A stretch of DNA of 5,719 bases, taken from an uncultured Actinomycetes bacterium. GTDB lineage: Bacteria > Actinomycetota > Actinomycetes > Nanopelagicales > Nanopelagicaceae. The translations under genes and the position numbers were made by a program. The notes below the pieces were generated by a model that was given only the letters and a program-made list of their open reading frames with translations, was not told where the DNA came from and searched no databases. The first letter of the stretch is position 1, and each line of letters opens with the position of its first letter. Shown here one piece after another: positions 1-4,733 of this stretch. Location of the stretch: assembly GCA_903842855.1 (NCBI GenBank), contig CAIMNT010000074.1, positions 1-5,719 on the forward strand. The letters are read 5' to 3'.

Positions 1-5
1 ACTTG

Positions 6-79
6 CAGGGCAGGAGGGACTTGAACCCCCAACCGCCGGTTTTGGAGACCGGAACTCTGGCCAGTTGAGCTACTGCCCT
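6..79 (-). tRNA. tRNA-Trp (anticodon CCA)
   Basis: On the minus strand the sequence folds as a full cloverleaf. The acceptor strands AGGGCAG (79-73) and CTGCCCT (13-7) pair perfectly, the T arm carries GGTTCAAGTCC, and the anticodon loop CTCCAAA puts CCA at 45-43, reading the Trp codon UGG. The discriminator is G at position 6. It is followed by CAAGT, so the 3' CCA is not encoded and must be added after transcription. In actinobacteria this tRNA lies just upstream of secE-nusG, which would begin to the left of this window. The neighbourhood on its other side (aspC, murB, rpmG) agrees with that placement. Confidence 0.97.
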
Positions 80-139
80 TCGAGCGTTGTTAAGACATGA
101 GTCATCATGACCTAATGCAAGCGCCAGAACGAGGAGTCT

Positions 140-176
140 AAGGCCCAGCGGGGGTGGGAGTAAAACCGAGGGCCTT
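140..176 (+). terminator. Possible terminator-like hairpin in the tRNA-Trp/aspC spacer
   Basis: AAGGCCC (140-146) and GGGCCTT (170-176) form a perfect 7-bp stem around a 23-nt loop, and the right arm runs into five T's (175-179). This resembles an intrinsic terminator on the plus strand, but the loop is long and no plus-strand gene is seen upstream. It could block antisense read-through against tRNA-Trp, act as an attenuator in an aspC leader, or be chance. If aspC transcription starts downstream of it, it would not be in the aspC mRNA. Confidence 0.3.
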
Positions 177-208
177 TTTGGTCGGCTCCAGAGCGGGGCC
201 ATGTTTGG

Positions 209-214
209 CATACT
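209..214 (+). promoter_or_regulatory. aspC: Candidate -10 element for a leaderless aspC transcript
   Basis: CATACT matches four of six bases of the TATAAT consensus and ends 7 nt before the ATG at 222. That is the spacing expected if transcription starts on that A and the mRNA has no leader. No convincing -35 box lies 16-18 bp upstream. There is also no Shine-Dalgarno sequence before either possible ATG, which fits leaderless translation, common in actinobacteria. This is inference; there is no direct evidence for the start site. Confidence 0.3.
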
Positions 215-221
215 TCCCCAT

Positions 222-1442
222 ATGAGCGCAGATAAGCTAGAAAAATCCAGAATCTCTACCCGAATTGCAGCAATCGCCGAGTCAGCCACCCTCGCAGTGG
301 ATGCCAAGGCTAAAGCGCTGAAAGCAGCGGGAAAGCCGGTAATTGGATTTGGCGCAGGTGAACCTGACTTTCCTACGCCTGATTACATCGTTCAGGCTGC
401 TATTGAGGCTGCCGCCAAACCCGCCAACCATCGCTACACCCCGACCCCGGGACTACCAGAGTTACGCGATGCCATCGTTGCAAAAACCCTTCGCGATTCC
501 AATTATGTGATTACCGCAGATCAAGTACTCGTCACCAACGGTGGAAAGCAGGCGGTCTACCAAGCCTTTGCCACGATCATTAATCCTGGGGATGAAGTAA
601 TTCTTCCAGCCCCTTACTGGACCACTTATCCCGAGTGCATCAAGTTGGCAGGTGGAGTTGCCGTTGAAGTATTCGCCGATGAAACCCAAAACTATCTAGT
701 TACAGTAGAACAACTAGAAGCCGCTCGTACCGATAAGACGAAGGCGCTTTTATTCTGTTCGCCTTCTAATCCAACGGGTTCTGTTTACTCTGCGGAACAG
801 GTTAAGGCGATCGGTGAGTGGGCGCTAGCTCACGGCATCTGGATCATCGCCGATGAGATCTATGAACATCTTCTATATGACGGCGCCACCGCTCCAAGCA
901 TGCCTGTCGTAGTTCCGGCTTTGGCGGATACAACCATCATCCTCAATGGAGTCGCCAAGACATATGCAATGACTGGTTGGCGCGTGGGCTGGATGATCGG
1001 ACCTAAAGATGTCATCAAGGCTGCAACGAATTTGCAGTCACACCTATCGTCCAACGTTTCCAATGTTTCACAACGTGCTGCTATTGCAGCACTCACTGGT
1101 GATCTAACCGCGGTTCATGAGATGGGTGTGGCTTTTGATCGTCGCCGCAAGCTCATCGTTGGCCTACTCAATGAGATCCCAGGGGTTGTGTGCCCAACTC
1201 CTACTGGTGCTTTTTATGTCTATCCATCGGTCAAGGGAGTTCTTGGAAAAGAGATTCGTGGAAAGCGTCCACAAACTTCTGCTGAACTCGCGACCCTGAT
1301 TCTTGAAGAGGCGGAAGTTGCTGCCGTCCCAGGTGAAGCTTTTGGACCATCTGGTTACCTGCGCTTCTCGTACGCCCTGGGCGATGCCGATATTGTCGAA
1401 GGAATTGCTCGCGTTAAGGCGCTACTTTCCGAGGCTCGTTAA
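222..1442 (+). CDS. aspC: Aspartate aminotransferase, PLP-dependent class I/II (Ib-type)
   Basis: This cytosolic fold-type I aminotransferase interconverts aspartate plus 2-oxoglutarate with oxaloacetate plus glutamate. Members of subgroup Ib may also accept prephenate. Counting from the ATG at 222 (406 residues), visible motifs are GAGEPDFPTP near 44-53, NPTG with substrate-binding Asn183, DEIYEH with PLP-contacting Asp211 and Tyr214, the Schiff-base Lys246 in GVAKTYAMTGWR, and the carboxylate-binding Arg381 in GYLRFSYAL. The protein resembles Streptomyces AspC along its whole length. An in-frame ATG at 201 would add seven residues (MFGILPH). I prefer 222 because MSADK aligns with the actinobacterial N-terminus (MSA...) and a -10-like CATACT lies just upstream; neither ATG has a ribosome site. 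The stop overlaps the murB stop by 4 bp in convergent orientation. Function is certain at family level; substrate range is inferred. Confidence 0.95.
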   Translation: MSADKLEKSRISTRIAAIAESATLAVDAKAKALKAAGKPVIGFGAGEPDFPTPDYIVQAAIEAAAKPANHRYTPTPGLPELRDAIVAKTLRDSNYVITADQVLVTNGGKQAVYQAFATIINPGDEVILPAPYWTTYPECIKLAGGVAVEVFADETQNYLVTVEQLEAARTDKTKALLFCSPSNPTGSVYSAEQVKAIGEWALAHGIWIIADEIYEHLLYDGATAPSMPVVVPALADTTIILNGVAKTYAMTGWRVGWMIGPKDVIKAATNLQSHLSSNVSNVSQRAAIAALTGDLTAVHEMGVAFDRRRKLIVGLLNEIPGVVCPTPTGAFYVYPSVKGVLGKEIRGKRPQTSAELATLILEEAEVAAVPGEAFGPSGYLRFSYALGDADIVEGIARVKALLSEAR

Positions 1443-2458
1443 AACTCAACTCCTACAAACCGAACTTCGGGAATCAGAGTGATTCCGAATTTAGCGTGTA
1501 CCCGATCTCGCGCACTTCGTGCAAGCGAAATTATGTCTTCCGCGGTTGCATTGCCACCATTAGCTAGCGCGAGAACGTGATGGTCCGAAATCTTGGCACC
1601 GTTATGCGATTCACCTTTAGTGACTCCGGCGTGCTCCATCAACCATGCCGCAGAAACTTTGATGGTTCCATCTGGTTGTGGCCAACGCGGTGCACCCGCA
1701 GGTAACGTTGCAGCAATCTCCGGAGAGACAATGGGGTTTACAAAGAATGATCCGGCAGATTGATTGTGATGTTGTGCATCAACCAACATGCCTTTCTTGG
1801 CGCGCAAGGAGAGCACGGCGTTGCGAACATCAATCGTAGGCGCGCGAGAATCGAGTTCCACGCCCAATGTCTCGGCCAACTCTTTGTATTTAATTGGCAA
1901 GGAGTGTTCTCCACGACGCAATTGAAAAGTAACATCTAAAATCACATATCTGCCGGCTGAGCGCTTAAAAATTGAGTCGCGATAACTAAATTCACACTGA
2001 TCAGCGGTGAAAGTCTTAACGGCTTTTTCTATGCGATCGTAGGTTCGCACGCGCGCAATTACTTCCGAGACTTCATGTCCATATGCGCCAATATTTTGAA
2101 TCGGCGCCGCACCTACAGTTCCAGGTATTCCACTTAAGGACTCTAGGTTCGCCAATCTCTTCTCAAGCGTGAATGCGACGAACTCATCCCAATCGACACC
2201 GGCGGCGACCTGCAACATTCCTCCGCTACATGCATCGATCTCGTATGAGTTTCCAGTCGTTTCGACAACGATAACCGTTCCAGCAAAGCCAGCATCTCCA
2301 ACGAGAAGATTTGATCCTCCGCCGATTATTAACAGTGGCGTACCAGTGCTATCTGCGGCTTGAACGGCCTCAATGAGTTGCAACTCCGTTTGAACTTTCA
2401 CCACCTGCTGCGCAGGGCCACCCACGTGCAAGGTGGTGAGCTCGGAGAGGTTGGTCAT
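1439..2458 (-). CDS. murB: UDP-N-acetylenolpyruvoylglucosamine reductase, type I MurB
   Basis: MurB is a cytosolic FAD enzyme that uses NADPH to reduce UDP-GlcNAc-enolpyruvate to UDP-MurNAc, the second committed step of peptidoglycan synthesis. The 339-residue length is normal. The N-terminal FAD-binding part shows GGGSN (46-50) and IPGTVGAAPIQNIGAYG (111-127). YRDS follows at 159-162, with the conserved active-site Arg160. The C-terminal MurB domain has SAGSFFVNP with catalytic Ser237, and IPEVRFVG with catalytic Glu331. Tyr191 in LPIKYKEL fits the tyrosine loop of type I enzymes. The ATG is 9 bp after the stop of the glycosyltransferase-like gene and has no Shine-Dalgarno sequence, so it is probably translated by coupling within the rpmG unit. 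The start matches the family, where the protein begins just before LTTLHVGGPA. No terminator follows, because the stop lies inside the end of aspC. Confidence 0.97.
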   Translation of the reverse strand: MTNLSELTTLHVGGPAQQVVKVQTELQLIEAVQAADSTGTPLLIIGGGSNLLVGDAGFAGTVIVVETTGNSYEIDACSGGMLQVAAGVDWDEFVAFTLEKRLANLESLSGIPGTVGAAPIQNIGAYGHEVSEVIARVRTYDRIEKAVKTFTADQCEFSYRDSIFKRSAGRYVILDVTFQLRRGEHSLPIKYKELAETLGVELDSRAPTIDVRNAVLSLRAKKGMLVDAQHHNQSAGSFFVNPIVSPEIAATLPAGAPRWPQPDGTIKVSAAWLMEHAGVTKGESHNGAKISDHHVLALANGGNATAEDIISLARSARDRVHAKFGITLIPEVRFVGVEF

Positions 2459-2467
2459 GGGTAAAGG

Positions 2468-3370
2468 CTAGCGGCGCGCTACCAAGATCTCATTTTTACC
2501 GCGGAATCTCTCCAGAATTCGATCGTAAGTCTTCTTGGATTGTTCATCGCGGTAGCTCGGATCGGTGTCGTAATACCCGTGGTGCCTGGCTTGCTCTAAC
2601 GGAAGTTCGATTTGGACTAATTTCCCATGAGCCTGACGAAGTCGGAGTGAAAATTCAATGTCAGCATTGCGATAGTAGATGGCACGATTATTAAATCCAC
2701 CGCATTCAATGGCATATTCGCGATTCACGGCGAGGAAGTAACTAAAAAGCACATCTACCTCCCCAACTCCTTTATCCTCCACGCTGCGCCAGTCATCTTC
2801 AATATTGATTAATCCGCCGTGCCAACCCACTGCTGCCCACTCTCCTGAGGCGAGTTCAGAGACTGCTGGAGTAACTGCATCACCCAGAAAACGAGTAGAT
2901 GGATCCATGATGATTACATAGGGTGCAGGTGCAAATTTGAGGAGTGCATTTGCCGCCTCAGCCCACCCCACACCTTCTTGGATTTGCGTAATAAAGGTTC
3001 GGGAATCGAGTTGAGTCGCAAGATCGTGAAGTTCTGGTTGTCCAGATATCAAAACTAGGATTGCACAATCTTCCGGCGCCCATTTCTTCGCAGCCTGAAT
3101 AGTTCCAATGAGATCCTCGATAAAGCCATCTGCAATCAATGCGATCGCACTTGGAAAGGATTTATCAGTAAATTTTCTTAAGTCACCGATGCAAGAGACG
3201 ATCGGGAACGGCGACTTTAATTTGAACTCGAATCCATCGGCCACATCAAGGACTTCAAAGCCATACTCTGCGATCTGAGTTCTTAACTGATCTGCCAATG
3301 CCCAATCTTTAGCAGCTCGCGCAGCAAGCCTTGCCCGCGCTAGTTCGACCACGACTTCTGGAGCGCTCAT
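2468..3370 (-). CDS. Glycosyltransferase-like protein (GT2/GT-A fold) with CysRS-like N-terminus
   Basis: Two parts are visible. Residues 5-50 (VELARARLAARAAKDWALAD onward, then LR...YGFEVLDVADGFEF) follow the pattern of the C-terminal helical domain of cysteinyl-tRNA synthetase, R..AR..KDWA.AD.LR...G.EV.D...G. No catalytic synthetase domain is present. Residues 75-265 look like a family 2 glycosyltransferase: a hydrophobic strand then MDPST (Asp156) where the metal-binding DxD normally sits, ECGGFNNR (222-229), and the acceptor-side NADIEFSLRLRQ (235-246), resembling the usual ED..L..RLR. There is no signal peptide or membrane segment, so it is probably cytosolic. The start overlaps the hadB stop as ATGA, and murB follows after 9 bp. 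This context suggests a role in envelope glycan synthesis, but donor and acceptor are unknown, and loss of a clear DxD leaves activity open. I have an impression, unverified, that related fused proteins exist beside murB in other actinobacteria. Confidence 0.8.
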   Translation of the reverse strand: MSAPEVVVELARARLAARAAKDWALADQLRTQIAEYGFEVLDVADGFEFKLKSPFPIVSCIGDLRKFTDKSFPSAIALIADGFIEDLIGTIQAAKKWAPEDCAILVLISGQPELHDLATQLDSRTFITQIQEGVGWAEAANALLKFAPAPYVIIMDPSTRFLGDAVTPAVSELASGEWAAVGWHGGLINIEDDWRSVEDKGVGEVDVLFSYFLAVNREYAIECGGFNNRAIYYRNADIEFSLRLRQAHGKLVQIELPLEQARHHGYYDTDPSYRDEQSKKTYDRILERFRGKNEILVARR

Positions 3371-3768
3371 AGCAAGATTACGGCTTTAGTCATTCCCAAA
3401 ACTTTAATATCGTTGCAGGTAGCGCTGACTTCTAATTTTGCAGAGTCTTCATTTACTTCCACAACAGTTGCCGTGACAACCAACTCAACATTGGTATCTG
3501 CAGGAACAACAACTGGCTTGGTAAATCGTGCCGAAAACTCTTTAACTTTGGAGCTACTCCCAGCCACTTCGCTGATGTATTGACCGACTAATCCCATGGT
3601 GTACATACCGTGGGCAATGACATTTTCTAGGCCAACAGATTTAGCGAATTCTTCATTCTGATGGATTGGATTCTGGTCGCCACTAGCGTTTGCGTAAGTT
3701 ACAAGGGCGGCACGATTAATTATGTAGGTCTTGGAAGGAAGCACCTGCCCCGCAACTAAAGTACTCAT
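3367..3768 (-). CDS. hadB: MaoC-type (R)-3-hydroxyacyl-ACP dehydratase, catalytic subunit (HadB-like)
   Basis: This 133-residue single hot-dog protein belongs to the MaoC/R-specific hydratase family. The hydratase signature YANASGDQNPIH (25-36) contains the catalytic Asp31 and His36 with Asn33 between them, followed by AHGMYTMGLVGQY (52-64) on the central helix. By analogy with HadAB of mycobacteria it would pair with the adjacent HadA-like subunit and dehydrate 3-hydroxyacyl-ACP in type II fatty-acid elongation. An in-frame ATG at 3792 would add eight residues. I choose 3768 because that ATG overlaps the hadA stop as ATGA, a typical coupling arrangement, and because the family starts near this point. 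The stop overlaps the start of the glycosyltransferase-like gene in the same way. There is no Shine-Dalgarno sequence. In an organism without mycolic acids the role would be general fatty-acid synthesis, which is inferred. Confidence 0.9.
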   Translation of the reverse strand: MSTLVAGQVLPSKTYIINRAALVTYANASGDQNPIHQNEEFAKSVGLENVIAHGMYTMGLVGQYISEVAGSSSKVKEFSARFTKPVVVPADTNVELVVTATVVEVNEDSAKLEVSATCNDIKVLGMTKAVILL

Positions 3769-4148
3769 GCGCGAAAGACCAAGGTTGACCAACTCGAAAC
3801 AGCCACCTCACCAGATTCAATCAAGTCGCTGCGGACAGTGACAATTTCATTTCCGGCAACAACGCGAGCGCTCTCAATGCTGGAGTTACAGGTAATCTCC
3901 ATGCCGGCTTTCAGTGGTTTATTGATCGCGAATCTCTGATCACCATGAACTACGCGGCTCCAATCCAGACCGGAACCCTCCAAAACAGATTGGGATTGTT
4001 CAAGTGAGATTGTGATCACGTAAGTGGGTGGCGCAATATGAGTATCTGATTCGCCTAAAGCCAGGGCAAAGGAAGATATAGATTCTGAGGTAATGGTGGT
4101 ACTTGTGGCACCTGCAAAGGTGCTCCCGACGAGGTCGGGGTTAAGCAT
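3765..4148 (-). CDS. hadA: MaoC-type dehydratase, non-catalytic partner subunit (HadA-like)
   Basis: The 127-residue protein matches the N-terminal-type MaoC dehydratase domain seen in HadA and HadC. It begins MLNPDLVGSTF, has IAPPTYVITI (38-47) on the central helix, then LDWSRVVHGDQRF (61-73) and AGNEIVTVRSDL (98-109). The D..N..H hydratase signature is absent, as expected for the subunit that binds the acyl chain while HadB supplies catalysis. Compared with usual family members (about 140-150 residues as I remember them), the stretch between GESD (32-35) and APPT is shortened by about 15 residues; it normally carries a NPxYxDxxAA-like segment. The reading frame is intact, so this looks like a natural deletion. 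The start lies 3 bp after the rpmG stop, with no Shine-Dalgarno sequence, and the stop overlaps hadB as ATGA. Confidence 0.87.
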   Translation of the reverse strand: MLNPDLVGSTFAGATSTTITSESISSFALALGESDTHIAPPTYVITISLEQSQSVLEGSGLDWSRVVHGDQRFAINKPLKAGMEITCNSSIESARVVAGNEIVTVRSDLIESGEVAVSSWSTLVFRA

Positions 4149-4151
4149 TAA

Positions 4152-4322
4152 TTAACGAGTTTCGCGGTGAACCGTAGAAAGTTTGCAACGTGGGCAGAAC
4201 TTCTTGAGCTCAAGGCGATCTGGGTCGTTACGGCGGTTCTTCTTGGTGATGTAGTTACGCTCTTTGCACTCGACACAGGCCATAGTGATCTTAGGGCGGA
4301 CATCCGCGCTCTTGCTTGCCAT
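4152..4322 (-). CDS. rpmG: 50S ribosomal protein L33
   Basis: This small gene encodes 56 residues beginning MASKSADVRPKITMACVECK and ending CPRCKLSTVHRETR. L33 sits in the large ribosomal subunit near the E site. The two CxxC pairs (Cys16/Cys19 and Cys43/Cys46) are intact, so this is the zinc-binding form rather than the zinc-free paralogue induced under zinc starvation. A strong ribosome site, AAAGGAG, lies 8 nt before the ATG. It is the first protein gene of the rpmG-hadA-hadB-GT-murB unit and follows tRNA-Thr and tRNA-Met, the arrangement known in actinobacteria including mycobacteria. A 60-residue open frame on the opposite strand is only its shadow. Confidence 0.97.
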   Translation of the reverse strand: MASKSADVRPKITMACVECKERNYITKKNRRNDPDRLELKKFCPRCKLSTVHRETR

Positions 4323-4330
4323 GGTCGTGC

Positions 4331-4337
4331 TCCTTTT
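4331..4337 (-). promoter_or_regulatory. rpmG: Shine-Dalgarno site of rpmG
   Basis: AAAGGAG on the minus strand, separated by 8 nt from the rpmG ATG at 4322. It fixes the start of this short gene. It is the only clear ribosome site in the five-gene unit, so most ribosomes for the downstream genes may enter here and re-initiate at the overlapping junctions. Confidence 0.8.
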
Positions 4338-4363
4338 AGTGTCTTCTAGTGTCGTCTTAGTCT
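4334..4363. repeat. Three imperfect 10-bp tandem units in the rpmG leader
   Basis: Plus strand: TTTTAGTGTC (4334-4343), TTCTAGTGTC (4344-4353), GTCTTAGTCT (4354-4363). The first two differ at one position; the third is a degenerate copy. They sit directly upstream of, and partly inside, the rpmG ribosome site. The 10-bp spacing would place each unit on the same face of the helix, which could suit a regulator, but a short low-complexity repeat is also possible. Confidence 0.4.
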
Positions 4364-4435
4364 CAAAGTTGGTCTTAAGGCTAATTCAAAGTAAGAGGTG
4401 AAGGTTACTTCATCCCTTGGCTTTCGTCTAAATCA

Positions 4436-4460
4436 CGCTTAATTCCATGGAATTAGAGCG
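4436..4460. repeat. Long inverted repeat between tRNA-Met and rpmG
   Basis: A perfect 16-bp palindrome, TAATTCCATGGAATTA (4440-4455), is extended by CGCT (4436-4439) pairing with AGCG (4457-4460), leaving one unpaired base (G4456). The 25-bp element begins 6 bp downstream of the tRNA-Met 3' end. In RNA it could fold as a hairpin and serve as a processing or termination signal, although no T-run follows on the minus strand. In DNA it could be an operator for a dimeric regulator of rpmG. The structure is seen directly; the role is not established. Confidence 0.65.
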
Positions 4461-4466
4461 TAGTTT

Positions 4467-4543
4467 TGGTAGCGGAGGCCGGACTTGAACCGGCGACACT
4501 GCGATTATGAGCCGCATGCTCTACCAAGCTGAGCTACCCCGCC
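4467..4543 (-). tRNA. tRNA-Met (anticodon CAT), elongator
   Basis: On the minus strand the acceptor arms GGCGGGG and CTCCGCT pair with two G-U wobbles, the D arm has AGCTCAGCTTGGTAGAGC, and the T arm has GGTTCAAGTCC. The anticodon loop CTCATAA places CAT at 4509-4507. The discriminator is A and the CCA end is encoded (4469-4467), unlike the other two tRNAs here. The anticodon stem (TGCGG/TCGCA) lacks the three consecutive G-C pairs of initiator tRNA, and position 1 pairs with 72, so it is an elongator. A lysidine-modified tRNA-Ile with CAT is possible in principle, but the location next to tRNA-Thr and rpmG is that of elongator Met in actinobacteria. It lies 14 nt after tRNA-Thr, probably on one precursor. 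Confidence 0.93.
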
Positions 4544-4557
4544 AAGAGTATTTTTCG

Positions 4558-4630
4558 AGCCCCCCAACGGAATCGAACCGTTGACCTTTTCCTTACCATG
4601 GAAACGCTCTACCGACTGAGCTAGGGGGGC
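4558..4630 (-). tRNA. tRNA-Thr (anticodon GGT)
   Basis: On the minus strand the acceptor arms GCCCCCC (4630-4624) and GGGGGGC (4565-4559) pair perfectly. The D arm AGCTCAGTCGGTAGAGC and T arm GGTTCGATTCC are canonical, and the anticodon stem TTTCC/GGAAA encloses the loop ATGGTAA with GGT, reading Thr codons ACC/ACU. The discriminator is T at 4558, followed by CGA, so CCA is not encoded. It is the first gene of the tRNA-Thr/tRNA-Met pair that precedes rpmG. Confidence 0.97.
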
Positions 4631-4645
4631 GGACCTTCGCCCGCA

Positions 4646-4674
4646 AGGTTACAGGCATAGCGCCTTCGGGTGAA
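4646..4674 (-). promoter_or_regulatory. Candidate promoter of tRNA-Thr/tRNA-Met (and possibly rpmG unit)
   Basis: On the minus strand a -35-like TTCACC (4674-4669) and a -10-like TAACCT (4651-4646; fits TAnnnT) are separated by 17 bp. Transcription would start near 4639, giving a leader of about 9 nt before tRNA-Thr, which is typical. Matches to the consensus are moderate. Since no strong separate promoter could be picked out in the 144 bp before rpmG, this promoter may also feed the protein genes. Confidence 0.4.
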
Positions 4675-4720
4675 ATTCGATTGAAGGACCAATGAGGCTT
4701 GTACCAACTCCCCCCTGTTG

Positions 4721-4726
4721 AAAGGA
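4721..4726 (+). promoter_or_regulatory. Shine-Dalgarno site of the 4734 membrane protein gene
   Basis: AAAGGA lies 7 nt before the ATG at 4734 and supports that start. The nearer ATG at 4726 is in another frame. I could not identify a convincing promoter for this gene in the shared 103-bp spacer with tRNA-Thr. Confidence 0.7.
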
Positions 4727-4733
4727 TGCCCTC

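Noticed and set aside
97..105. 9-bp palindrome ATGAGTCAT in the tRNA-Trp/aspC spacer
   Set aside because: Too short to stand out, with no second copy and no known bacterial regulator matched to it; probably chance.
80..130. Promoter for tRNA-Trp on the minus strand
   Set aside because: TTGCAT could be a -35 box, but no acceptable -10 lies at 16-18 bp, so no call is made, although a promoter must be near.
462..1299. Small reading frames within aspC on both strands
   Set aside because: aspC is a full-length, motif-complete gene; these frames have no ribosome sites or family resemblance.
1738..2363. Small reading frames within murB
   Set aside because: murB is intact across this stretch; the alternatives are frame shadows.
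4152..4322. Zinc-free, Zur-regulated L33 paralogue
   Set aside because: All four zinc-ligand cysteines are present, so this is the ordinary zinc-binding form.
4167..4349. 60-residue plus-strand reading frame opposite rpmG
   Set aside because: The minus strand encodes an intact L33 with both CxxC pairs and a ribosome site; the plus-strand product has no recognisable features.
4467..4543. CAT tRNA as initiator tRNA-Met or lysidine tRNA-Ile
   Set aside because: It lacks the three G-C pairs in the anticodon stem and the 1-72 mismatch of initiators, and its position beside tRNA-Thr and rpmG is that of elongator Met.
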